The notes: generated by a model from the sequence alone, not told the origin. A stretch of DNA of 9,870 bases from an uncultured Nitrospinaceae bacterium (GCA_913043155.1 CAJWLY010000043.1:1-9870), one strand, 5' to 3'. Shown: positions 1-6,690, counted from the stretch's first letter. Made by a program: numbers and translations.

Positions 1-102
1 CAGAGCGATAATCCTGTCGGCATGATTAAGGCTGCCAGGGCTATAGTCCAAGAAGGAGCCTCCGCAAAAGAAGCATTTAAGATCTATTCAAGCAATCAAT
101 AG
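1..102 (+). CDS. C-terminal end of a DhnA/FbaB-type class I aldolase (partial)
   Basis: An open frame runs from base 1 to a TAG at 100-102, giving the last 33 residues of a protein whose start lies outside the window. The visible tail begins QSDNPVGMIKAARAIV and continues with EGASAKEAFKIY. From memory this matches the C-terminus of DhnA/FbaB-type class I aldolases (class I fructose-bisphosphate aldolase, or 2-amino-3,7-dideoxy-heptulosonate synthase), in which a GRNIFQ-type phosphate-binding loop is followed by NPVAMI-KA and an IVHEGAS-EEAL-like helix. The GRN part would lie just upstream of base 1. The substrate cannot be told from so short a piece. The next gene, 207 bases downstream on the same strand, is a zinc dehydrogenase, so the two may share a carbohydrate or shikimate-type pathway. 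The frame is convincing; the family call is moderate. Confidence 0.55.
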   Translation, partial: QSDNPVGMIKAARAIVQEGASAKEAFKIYSSNQ

Positions 103-211
103 TCAGTCGCGATGCTGTCATACCCTGTTCAGGTCAAGCCACCCCGTTATTCATCCTCACTCATGCGCTTCTATTGAGGAGAGGCGCAACCCTTGGTGGT
201 AAATTGAGTTT

Positions 212-227
212 TTGGCTTGAAAGCCAA
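212..227. repeat. Perfect inverted repeat upstream of the dehydrogenase
   Basis: TTGGCTT (212-218) and AAGCCAA (221-227) form a perfect 7-bp inverted repeat around a 2-base centre. It lies 82 bases before the dehydrogenase ATG, in a 207-base gap (103-309) that shows no other convincing gene or promoter. It is not followed by a T-run on either strand, so it is not a classical terminator. It could be an operator-like dyad or an mRNA leader hairpin. Confidence 0.35.
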
Positions 228-309
228 CGATTCTGGATTTCTGGTGACAGGCAAAATCGGTCGTATGGGATGTGCCGGGATATACATGAGAGCGAAGGAA
301 GTGAACTCC

Positions 310-1332
310 ATGAAAGTAGCTGTTTACTATAGCAATAATGATGTGAGAATTGAGGAACGGCCTGCCCCGCAAATAAGTGACGGGGAAATGCTGGTGAAAA
401 TGAAGGCTTCTGGAATCTGTGGTACTGATGTGATGGAGTGGTACAGAATAAAAAAGGCTCCCCGGATTCTTGGCCATGAGATGGCGGGCGAGATTGTGGA
501 GGTAGGAAAGGGGGTTGAGGAGTTTAACCTTCTCGACAGGGTCTTCGTTTCCCACCATGTCCCCTGTTACAGTTGCCGTTACTGCCTTGCCGGAAAACAT
601 ACTGCATGTGAGGCATTACACTCCGGTAATTATGACCCGGGAGGTTTCTCAGAGTATATAAGGATTCCCGATCAGAATGTCAGGCACGGTGCCTTACGCC
701 TTCCCGATGGAGTAAGCTATGAAGATGCCACAATGATCGAGCCGCTGGGATGCGTTGTTGCCGGGCAAAAACTGATTAATCCAAAGGAAGGAGAGACTGT
801 CCTGATAATAGGGTCCGGCATTTCAGGGCTCTTACATATTCAGCTCTCAAAGCTCAATGGGGCTAAGGTCATAGCTACCGACATCGACAGCTACCGGTTG
901 CAGATGGCAGAAGAGTTTGGCGCTGACCATGTAATTAACGCAGCAGGTTATTCTGCTGATGAACTGAAGAGAGTTAACAACAACAGACTGGCAGATATCG
1001 TGATTCTATGCGCTGGAGCAGGGGGGGCCGCAGAGGCGGCCATCTCGTCTGTTAACAGGAAGGGGGCGATACTCTTCTTTTCAGTCCCGCAGAATGATAT
1101 CGCCCTGCCCTCAGCAGAGTTCTGGAGAAATGAGATAACTCTAAGATTTTCTTATGGTGCAGCACCTGAAGACTTACATGAAGCACTATCCCTGATTCTG
1201 AATAAAAGCGTTGATGTCGGAAAAATGATCACACACAGGATACCGCTTCAAGATATCCAGCAGGGATTCAGATACGCTTCTGAGGCAAATGAATCTCTTA
1301 AAGTGGTTGTGGTTCCTGATAATTCCTTCTGA
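310..1332 (+). CDS. Zinc-dependent medium-chain alcohol/polyol dehydrogenase
   Basis: This is a 340-residue protein of the zinc-binding MDR family (sorbitol/threonine/alcohol dehydrogenase group), which oxidises an alcohol or polyol with NAD(P)+ in the cytoplasm. The catalytic-zinc ligands are Cys37 in GICGTD, His56-Glu57 in GHE and Glu144 in IEPLGC. The structural zinc site is Cys86, 89, 92 and 100. The Rossmann motif GSGISG is at 168-173, and Asp191 at the end of the second strand favours NAD+ over NADP+. Length is normal for the family. The ATG at 310 is chosen because GGAAG lies 8 bases upstream and the protein then starts MKVAVYY as the family does. The frame extends upstream to a TTG at 217, but those 31 codons look non-coding. 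I counted 12 of 17 Arg codons as AGA/AGG and 9 ATA codons, unlike nadK. The substrate is unknown. Confidence 0.9.
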   Translation: MKVAVYYSNNDVRIEERPAPQISDGEMLVKMKASGICGTDVMEWYRIKKAPRILGHEMAGEIVEVGKGVEEFNLLDRVFVSHHVPCYSCRYCLAGKHTACEALHSGNYDPGGFSEYIRIPDQNVRHGALRLPDGVSYEDATMIEPLGCVVAGQKLINPKEGETVLIIGSGISGLLHIQLSKLNGAKVIATDIDSYRLQMAEEFGADHVINAAGYSADELKRVNNNRLADIVILCAGAGGAAEAAISSVNRKGAILFFSVPQNDIALPSAEFWRNEITLRFSYGAAPEDLHEALSLILNKSVDVGKMITHRIPLQDIQQGFRYASEANESLKVVVVPDNSF

Positions 1333-1459
1333 ACTTGCATGGCAGGCATTCCCATCCAAGCCAAATTCCTACGATCTGTTTTGAAGACGTCCCTGCAGGC
1401 CCTACCACCCGCATGAAGTGGAGAGTCTGGTTTTTTTATATGATACGTTGTTAATGAAC

Positions 1460-4207
1460 CTAAACTTTCCAACCTTGAGCAGTGCATAGTTTCAACACTG
1501 CGGGAAGCACGGTTACGGAAGCCACCAGACAGCTGCCTACCCCAAGCGAAAGAACCAGCCCCAAACTGAACACCCCCTGATGATCAGCCACCATCAGACT
1601 GCCAAACCCGATCATGGTGGTCAGCGAACTGAGAATCACACTCGGCCCCGTACTCCGGGTGAGGATGCTCATGGTCTTGTCGGTTTCTTCCCTGTACCGG
1701 TGTACAATATGCACACCATTGACCACACCAATACCGATGATCAGTGGAAGGATGACGAGGTTAGCCAGGTTGAAGGACACATCGACCAAATCCATAATAC
1801 CCACCGTCCAAACCGACCCCACGACAACGGGTAACAGGACGATTAGCGCCGTTCGCAGGCTGTTGAACGAAATGAGCACGTAAAGAAAAATGGCGATCAT
1901 GGCATAAATTCCACCGTGAATGTACCCATCTTTCATCAGGCGAGTCGACTCGAACATGTGCATCGCGTTCCCGGTGGCACTAGAAGCAACCTGTTTCACC
2001 TGGCGAATAAACTCGTTCCTCTGGTTGATATCCCACACATCCACGCCAGGGTACACGTTAATCAGGTACACCCCATTCGGGCTAACGAACCGTTCGCGCA
2101 GATTCTCCGGTATCTCTTCAACCCGCACCGGCGTGGTATCAGCATTCTTTTTCAGGTGGGCGATTTTTTCCCGATAATCGGCAAAGAGCTGTTTTGAAAA
2201 ATTGTTGAGTCTTTTTTGGGCGGATTCCGGGGCGACAGATTTGACTTCACCAAGAAACTGTTTCGCCAGCTTCCGCGCCTCGGCCACCCCCTCCTTCGCC
2301 ACACTTCCTTCCTTACCTTGAAGCTTGAACTGGATTTTTTTCATCACCTTGACCAGGCGGTCAAGAGCGACCGTCGCATCGCCTTCTTCAACCTGAAGAT
2401 TGTTCAGAATCGGGCTCAGGGTTTTAATGTATTCGATTTTTTCGTCCTGTTTCTCCGGTAGAATTGATGCAATGCTTTCTACTTTTCCAACCGTAGGGAG
2501 CTGTTTAAGGGCGTGATGTTTTCTGAAGGCGTCATCCAATGAATCGCTGAGGATCGCTGTCGACCAAGCAGAACGCTCCGCATTCTCTATCACCTTCATC
2601 TCGTATTTAACCGCCTCGGTCCCGTGGGCCTGTAAATTAAGAAGATTGTAGTCGAATGCCACTGTTCGCAGGGAAAGCAGAGCAACGGCAAATAGAACCA
2701 GCGAAACAAAAATAATCGCGTAATAATGCTCGAAAAGTTTTTCGATCAACCGGCCATTTGCTTTGGACGGAATTGACGGATACTGAGGCTTGCAGATTTT
2801 TTCTGCTACGGTGATCAAGGCTGGCAACAAAAGAATCATCGATAGCATGCACAGCATGATACCTCCGGCGGAAATCTTTCCCAATTCCACAATGCCGATG
2901 AAATCAGTCAAAATCATCCCACCAAAAGCCATGGAGGTCGTCACTGCGCCCGCAAAATTTCCCCGCCCGGTGCCCTGCACGGTTTTCTGCAGTGCTTGGA
3001 GGACACCGGCTCCGCCCACCCGCTCTTCCCTATAACGCTCGAGAATGTGGATTCCGAAATCGATGCCCAGCCCGATCAGAATTGTCGCAAACACAACGGT
3101 GAGAATGTTGAGGTGCCCGACCACAAGCGTGGTCCACCCCATCGACCAGCAGAGAGCAACAACAAGCGCGAAAATGGCAAGCAGGGGTTTTACCACTTCG
3201 CGATAGGCGAGGATAAACAGCAGGGCCACGCCGATCAGTGCAATTTGCGAGGCTTTCCTGACATCCACCTTTGTGGTGTCCATTTCATCAGCAGCAATAA
3301 CATCTTCGCCGGTGAGCCCCACTTCCACGCCAGGGAACTGGGTTCGCGTTTCCTCGATGAGACGGCGGAGGAAATCTACAGAGTCGGAGGTGGTCGGGGC
3401 TTCCTTGTTGTCTTCGTTGGGAACGATGAGGACAAACATGAGTTTTTCATCCTCTGAAACCAAGTATCCCTCCTCGGCAACCGATTCCTCACTATCCGTC
3501 AAAAAGGATTTCCAGGGAGATCGGTAGGTCCCCTCTCCCCTGAGGTGGGCGATCATCTGTTGTTCGAGAGCGATGAGAAGGCTCAAGTCAGCGGTTTCGT
3601 CCTTTTCATTTTCCTCCTCATTACCGGATCCCAGGAATCCGGTCAGCAACGAATCGACCATACCTGTACTGATTTCAGCATTGATACTTTTTACAAGCTG
3701 GTTGAGTCCGGGAGAGGCATTGACCCTGTCGAGAAAATTTTCGTGCGATTTAATTTTTTTACCGAGATCGAAGAGCTCGTCACGGTCTAAATAGAGGAGT
3801 CCCTTGCCTTTGAAATAATCGGTGTCGATTTTATGATACACCCGTGAAAAGTCTTCCGGGTGCTGATTGAGCTTTTTCACGAAAGCTTCGGTGAACCCTT
3901 TCATGCGTTGGGGGTTTTCATCCTCAACCACCAAGATCATTCCATCGAAATCTTCGAACTCCTGGCGGTAGTTTTCGTACAATTCGACATAGGGGAGTTT
4001 TTTGGCAACCAGATCGCCGCGGTTATTTTTAAAGGTGAGATTTTCTACGGTGACCCAAACCGACAGGCTAGCAACCAGCACGGAGATAAAGACCACCATA
4101 AGAGAATGGGTGTGGGCAAATCGTTCAATGTGGAAGAAAAAGCGGTCCAGAAGGCGGTCTGACGGCATGGGGAGTTGTGAGTTGGCTCCAGATCCCTGAG
4201 TGGACAT
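1460..4207 (-). CDS. RND-superfamily exporter, MMPL/HpnN-like
   Basis: This 915-residue inner-membrane protein has the duplicated RND layout: TM1 near 35-54, a large periplasmic domain, TM2-6 near 321-468, TM7 near 495-515, a second periplasmic domain rich in helix and coiled coil (about 530-760), and TM8-12 near 762-904. The family (MMPL, hopanoid exporter HpnN, predicted RND exporters) uses proton flow to move lipids or other hydrophobic cargo. The first half has the family motif GIDFGIH (381-387) followed by ERYREE; the second half has GVVNGVH (827-833) followed by HRYREE. Asp383 is thus present in TM4, but its TM10 counterpart is Val829. The ATG at 4207 is chosen because AGGA sits 7 bases upstream. 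An in-frame ATG at 4258 has no ribosome site and would put 17 residues in front. No hopanoid genes are nearby, so the name hpnN is not given. It lies downstream of the PagL-like gene on the same strand. Confidence 0.88.
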   Translation of the reverse strand: MSTQGSGANSQLPMPSDRLLDRFFFHIERFAHTHSLMVVFISVLVASLSVWVTVENLTFKNNRGDLVAKKLPYVELYENYRQEFEDFDGMILVVEDENPQRMKGFTEAFVKKLNQHPEDFSRVYHKIDTDYFKGKGLLYLDRDELFDLGKKIKSHENFLDRVNASPGLNQLVKSINAEISTGMVDSLLTGFLGSGNEEENEKDETADLSLLIALEQQMIAHLRGEGTYRSPWKSFLTDSEESVAEEGYLVSEDEKLMFVLIVPNEDNKEAPTTSDSVDFLRRLIEETRTQFPGVEVGLTGEDVIAADEMDTTKVDVRKASQIALIGVALLFILAYREVVKPLLAIFALVVALCWSMGWTTLVVGHLNILTVVFATILIGLGIDFGIHILERYREERVGGAGVLQALQKTVQGTGRGNFAGAVTTSMAFGGMILTDFIGIVELGKISAGGIMLCMLSMILLLPALITVAEKICKPQYPSIPSKANGRLIEKLFEHYYAIIFVSLVLFAVALLSLRTVAFDYNLLNLQAHGTEAVKYEMKVIENAERSAWSTAILSDSLDDAFRKHHALKQLPTVGKVESIASILPEKQDEKIEYIKTLSPILNNLQVEEGDATVALDRLVKVMKKIQFKLQGKEGSVAKEGVAEARKLAKQFLGEVKSVAPESAQKRLNNFSKQLFADYREKIAHLKKNADTTPVRVEEIPENLRERFVSPNGVYLINVYPGVDVWDINQRNEFIRQVKQVASSATGNAMHMFESTRLMKDGYIHGGIYAMIAIFLYVLISFNSLRTALIVLLPVVVGSVWTVGIMDLVDVSFNLANLVILPLIIGIGVVNGVHIVHRYREETDKTMSILTRSTGPSVILSSLTTMIGFGSLMVADHQGVFSLGLVLSLGVGSCLVASVTVLPAVLKLCTAQGWKV

Positions 4208-4235
4208 ATTCGAGTCCTGAAGGATGGAAAAATCT

Positions 4236-4283
4236 AAAACTGGACCAGACGCCCGCATCCCAGAGGAAGCCTGTCCCAGTTTT
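4236..4283 (-). promoter_or_regulatory. Leader stem-loop before the RND gene (terminator or attenuator candidate)
   Basis: Bases 4236-4248 and 4271-4283 pair at 11 of 13 positions around a 22-base loop, giving AAAACTGG/CCAGTTTT as the outer stem. Read on the minus strand, the second arm runs straight into TTTTAGATTTTT, ending about 20 bases before the RND ATG. It could terminate messages coming from the PagL-like gene, or act as an attenuator of the exporter. The stem is AT-rich on its outside, so strong termination is uncertain. Confidence 0.4.
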
Positions 4284-4377
4284 TATCCGTAATAACCCCC
4301 ATAGTACCCATTCCAGCGGGAACCTGTCAGGTAAAACGCATCCACGTGCGGGGGGATTAAGGATAAAAAAACGCAGA

Positions 4378-4407
4378 ATAAAATTTTGAGTTGAAGACCG
4401 TCGTCAA
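4378..4407 (-). promoter_or_regulatory. Possible sigma-70-type promoter for the RND gene
   Basis: On the minus strand TTGACG (4402-4407) matches the -35 consensus at 5 of 6 bases and TTTTAT (4378-4383) matches the -10 at 4 of 6, with an 18-base spacer. It lies between the stop of the PagL-like gene and the exporter start, and would give a leader of roughly 160 bases containing the stem-loop at 4236-4283. This would let the exporter be transcribed apart from the upstream gene. Confidence 0.35.
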
Positions 4408-4449
4408 TCTACCGGGAACGGAACCCGATAAACCCCTTATTCCGCTGGC

Positions 4450-5067
4450 TCAGAAGCGAAGGCCAAAGCTAATAACATGGGCGTTAAGACCAATGTTTGG
4501 ATCCTGGATAGCGCTGTTGGAAAGATGGAATAGTCGATAATTTAAAGAATAGGACCCTTTCTTCCGAAAGAATTCCACACCTGCACCGGCATGAAGTAGA
4601 AACTGAAATTCCGAACCTAATTCGCGTTCGGCCTGGTCCTTCCAATTGCTCATCGAGAACCCGCCGCCAGCCAGAATGTTTGGAGCCCAGCTTCTTCGCG
4701 GACTAAGGAACTTGTACTGCACCATCAATGGGGACCACCCTAGCAAGTAATCACCATCATCATCTTTACTGTTAACAATCCAAGCCAGACCAGCCTCATG
4801 ATGCCAGTAAAGAGCTCCACGCAGAGGAGAATCCTCGGCGACGAGTCCGGTTAGGTTATACTGGTAATTCGGGAAGAAAGAAAGGAAGGTGAGATCGGTT
4901 CGGTCCCTTCCCGGCGGAAGATCAAACGTGTAGCCGAGCCCGGCTTGAACACCAAAAGAGGAACTTTCCTTGGCAAAACGTTCGGAGAAACTCTGCGCCC
5001 CGGCCGCAGAAGCGTCCGCAAGAAGAAAAATCAATACCACAATCCATAATCCGCCCCAGCGCCTCAT
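4450..5067 (-). CDS. PagL-like lipid A 3-O-deacylase / acyloxyacyl hydrolase family outer-membrane protein
   Basis: This is a 205-residue protein with a Sec signal peptide: Arg-Arg at the N-terminus, a hydrophobic stretch to about residue 20, and a likely cut after AGA before QSFSE. The rest alternates polar and hydrophobic residues as in a small beta-barrel and ends in GLRF, with the terminal Phe typical of outer-membrane proteins. Near the C-terminus HLSNSAIQDPN (His181, Ser183, Asn184) matches the PagL active-site motif H-x-S-N. PagL removes the 3-O acyl chain of lipid A in the outer membrane. The position that aligns with the catalytic Glu140 of Pseudomonas aeruginosa PagL is Asn195 here, so activity is uncertain. 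The ATG at 5067 has GGAGG 5 bases upstream. The frame reaches a TTG at 5127, but that start would put 20 residues before the signal peptide. The gene diverges from tatA and precedes the RND exporter. Confidence 0.75.
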   Translation of the reverse strand: MRRWGGLWIVVLIFLLADASAAGAQSFSERFAKESSSFGVQAGLGYTFDLPPGRDRTDLTFLSFFPNYQYNLTGLVAEDSPLRGALYWHHEAGLAWIVNSKDDDGDYLLGWSPLMVQYKFLSPRRSWAPNILAGGGFSMSNWKDQAERELGSEFQFLLHAGAGVEFFRKKGSYSLNYRLFHLSNSAIQDPNIGLNAHVISFGLRF

Positions 5068-5124
5068 ACCCCCTCCGGAGAACCACCGTTTATCTGTTGT
5101 TTTCAAAAAGCTTTCTCTTGTGTA

Positions 5125-5137
5125 CAAAAACTTTTTG
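5125..5137. repeat. AT-rich dyad in the PagL-like gene leader
   Basis: CAAAAA and TTTTTG flank a central C to make a perfect 13-base dyad at 5125-5137. A further CAAAAAG at 5104-5110 is the exact inverse of CTTTTTG at 5131-5137. They lie 40-70 bases before the PagL-like ATG and could be a repressor site or only AT-rich sequence. Confidence 0.25.
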
Positions 5138-5186
5138 AGGAGATATTATCATAAATCGGCAGAATCCAAGAAAAGTTTAATTCAAT

Positions 5187-5215
5187 TTGTTTTTACAAGG
5201 ATTACGTGTTATATT
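5187..5215 (+). promoter_or_regulatory. tatA: Possible promoter for tatA
   Basis: TTGTTT (5187-5192) and TATATT (5210-5215, 5 of 6 matches to the -10) are separated by 17 bases and lie about 50 bases before the tatA ATG. The 199-base divergent region 5068-5266 also holds a -10-like ATATTATCATA at 5143-5153, which reads TATGATAATAT on the minus strand for the PagL-like gene. No good -35 accompanies it. Confidence 0.4.
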
Positions 5216-5266
5216 TGTCACTTAATCAAGAAGCCACTCACTGGGATGTTATAAGGATTTTTCGTT

Positions 5267-5530
5267 ATGATGGGCATAGGTTTTCCTGAATTGATGATCA
5301 TTTTGGTAATCATCATGATTATTTTTGGTGCTGGAAAACTGCCGGAAATCGGAAGCGCATTCGGTAACAGCATCAAAAACTTCAAAAAGTCCATGAAAGA
5401 AGCGGAGGAGATTCAGGAGGAAGCAAGCCTTGAATCTTCCACAACAACTGAGGAGGCGACTCCTGAGGAGCCCTCTGCAGACGAACCTGCGCCGGTCTCT
5501 GAAACCAAGGAAACTCCCCAAGAGAACTAA
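5267..5530 (+). CDS. tatA: Sec-independent protein translocase subunit TatA
   Basis: This 87-residue protein has the TatA plan: one short N-terminal membrane helix (about 6-20) beginning GFPEL, then the hinge [10 protein letters not shown] (20-29), an amphipathic helix (about 30-50) and a loose acidic tail rich in Glu, Thr and Pro. TatA oligomers form the protein-conducting element that passes folded twin-arginine substrates across the inner membrane with TatC. Glu8 at the helix start also occurs in TatB, but the short length and the FGA-KLPE hinge favour TatA/E. The ATG at 5267 has AAGGA 9 bases upstream; the next codon is also ATG. No tatB or tatC is in the window, so they must lie elsewhere. 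The gene stands alone, divergent from the PagL-like gene and 204 bases before the sigma factor. Confidence 0.93.
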   Translation: MMGIGFPELMIILVIIMIIFGAGKLPEIGSAFGNSIKNFKKSMKEAEEIQEEASLESSTTTEEATPEEPSADEPAPVSETKETPQEN

Positions 5531-5734
5531 ACTAATTCCCACCGACTAAACCACACGCACAAGCACAGCCCGCAACGAACCCCGACGGGCATCTGAAGCG
5601 GTAATCCTTGAATCACTTTCCACCGTGCAAGCATCTTAACCTGTGGAATACGGAACGGAAAGGTTATCCCTGAAACACTAGCATGCATTTCATTAAAAGT
5701 TATCTTTGAGATGGCTGTAAAGGATTGACAGGGC

Positions 5735-6364
5735 ATGAGCTTTTCCAACCCCAAACAAGATAAGACGGAGGAAGAGAAACTGGTCAGGGATTTGCAGGCT
5801 GGAAAATCTGAGGTTTTCGACAAGCTTGCGGCCCTTTACCAGAAAAAAATATATGCTCTAAGTTTCAACCTGACGCGCAATGCGATGGATTCGGAGGATG
5901 TTATGCAGGAGGTGTTGCTGACTCTTTTTAAAAAGATCCACACCTTTCAGGGGAGGTCGGCGTTTTCGAGCTGGGTGTATCGCATCACTGTCAACACCGC
6001 GTACATGAAACTGCGGAGCAAAAAAAAAGAAAAAAGTATTTCGCTTGAGGAGTTGTACCCTTCGTTCAGTGGAGCGGGTTTCCAGCAGGAAAAAATTCAG
6101 GACTGGTCTGAGCATACCGAGTCGCTTCTCTTCGCCAACGAGACGCGGGAGATAATTCAAAAAGCTGTGGACCTTCTTCCCGACAAAGAGAAGGTTGTCT
6201 TTCTCCTCCGCGACGTTGAAGGACTATCGACTGAAGAAGTAAGTGAAGTTCTGGAGCTAACCATCCCTGCGGTAAAATCTAGACTGCATCGGGCACGGCT
6301 ATTTTTAAGGAAGAAACTTTCACATTATTTTGAAGAATATAAAGTTCGCAAGGAGCTGAAATGA
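5735..6364 (+). CDS. RNA polymerase ECF sigma factor (RpoE-like)
   Basis: This is a 209-residue sigma-70 family protein containing only regions 2 and 4, as ECF factors do. Region 2 covers about 17-95, with DSEDVMQEV (52-60) and the promoter-melting stretch FSSWVYRITVNTA (77-89). A linker follows, then region 4 at about 143-197, with the helix-turn-helix LSTEEVSEVL to SRLHRARLFLRKKL. It directs RNA polymerase to stress-type promoters and is probably held inactive by the next gene, whose ATG overlaps its TGA (ATGA at 6361-6364). An AGGA element lies 10 bases before the ATG and AGGG-like bases lie closer. The 204-base gap before it (5531-5734) has no clear ECF-type self-promoter that I can defend. 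A run of nine A at 6020-6028 lies between the two regions. The ECF group cannot be assigned by eye. Confidence 0.92.
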   Translation: MSFSNPKQDKTEEEKLVRDLQAGKSEVFDKLAALYQKKIYALSFNLTRNAMDSEDVMQEVLLTLFKKIHTFQGRSAFSSWVYRITVNTAYMKLRSKKKEKSISLEELYPSFSGAGFQQEKIQDWSEHTESLLFANETREIIQKAVDLLPDKEKVVFLLRDVEGLSTEEVSEVLELTIPAVKSRLHRARLFLRKKLSHYFEEYKVRKELK

Positions 6365-6600
6365 TCTGTTGCAAGGAATGCTTAGAGCTGTTGTGTGATT
6401 ACCTGGATGGGGAGCTCGACCCCAAAATCAGCGCTTCACTCGAAGAACATTTTCAAGATTGCCCCCCGTGCATAGCCTTTGTCAACACCTACAAATCGAC
6501 CACCCATATCTCCCGAACCACGATGAAAAACGTTGAGATTCCAGAGGTCGTTCAGGCCCGGCTTAAGAAATTCATTGATGAGCACAAGAGCAAGCAATAA
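6361..6600 (+). CDS. Short soluble zinc-finger anti-sigma factor (zf-HC2/ZAS type)
   Basis: This is a 79-residue protein with the anti-sigma zinc motif His30-x3-Cys34-x2-Cys37 (HFQDCPPC) and an N-terminal CCKEC, which could give the fourth ligand. The DYLDGELDP stretch (13-21) is typical of this family. There is no membrane helix, so it should act in the cytoplasm by binding the ECF factor encoded just upstream. The start overlaps the sigma stop by 4 bases, and AAGGAG sits 6 bases before the ATG inside the sigma gene, indicating translational coupling and roughly balanced synthesis. It has six cysteines (3, 4, 7, 12, 34, 37), more than zinc binding needs, so redox control of zinc and sigma release as in RsrA-type factors is possible but not shown. 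Confidence 0.85.
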   Translation: MICCKECLELLCDYLDGELDPKISASLEEHFQDCPPCIAFVNTYKSTTHISRTTMKNVEIPEVVQARLKKFIDEHKSKQ

Positions 6601-6654
6601 GGCCTGCTTCAAACCCACCAATCCCTACTCTAAAGCCTCTTCACACCCCGACTA

Positions 6655-6664
6655 AACGGCCGTT
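6655..6664. promoter_or_regulatory. Palindrome overlapping the -35 of the DUF151 promoter
   Basis: AACGGCCGTT is a perfect 10-bp palindrome whose last two bases are the first two of the TTGACA box at 6663-6668. This position suits an operator for a dimeric regulator. A second, 8-bp palindrome TGTATACA (6692-6699) covers the expected transcription start. No regulator is identified. Confidence 0.35.
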
Positions 6665-6690
6665 GACAAATCAAGGGAGCTTACTATACC
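6663..6690 (+). promoter_or_regulatory. Sigma-70-type promoter for the DUF151 gene
   Basis: A perfect -35 TTGACA (6663-6668) is followed after 16 bases by TATACC (6685-6690, 4 of 6 matches). It is the best housekeeping-type promoter in the window. Transcription should start near 6697 and give a leader of about 100 bases with T-rich tracts at 6758-6787 before the GAGG ribosome site. Confidence 0.65.

Noticed and set aside
157..600. 147-codon minus-strand frame over the dehydrogenase start
   Set aside because: It is antisense to the zinc-binding N-terminal half of the dehydrogenase and has no recognisable motif.
1404..1440. Terminator after the dehydrogenase, with T7 at 1431-1437
   Set aside because: The T-run is clear, but the only pairings upstream (ACCA/TGGT or CCAC/GTGG) are 4 bp with loops that conflict, so no convincing stem supports it.
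1333..1459. Mobile-element boundary in the convergent gap
   Set aside because: Although codon use changes around here, no terminal inverted repeats, target duplication or transposase remnant were found.
2996..3457. 153-codon plus-strand frame inside the RND gene
   Set aside because: It lies wholly antisense to a well-supported gene with clear membrane motifs, has no family features and no good ribosome site; it is a shadow frame, like the other plus-strand frames there.
1460..4207. Naming the RND gene hpnN
   Set aside because: The motifs are shared with several MMPL-type exporters and no hopanoid gene is nearby, so the specific name is not supported.
4322..4332. ACCTGTCAGGT palindrome as an operator
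   Set aside because: It is perfect but only 5 bp per arm, lies in no clear relation to a promoter element, and could be chance.
5568..5590. GCCCG/CGGGC inverted repeat after tatA as a terminator
   Set aside because: The stem is 5 bp with a 13-base loop and is followed by ATCTGAAG rather than a T-run, so it lacks the key terminator feature.
5640..5734. ECF-type self-promoter (GGAAC-like) upstream of the sigma gene
   Set aside because: GGAACGG is present near 5652, but no matching -10 at suitable spacing could be defended against chance.
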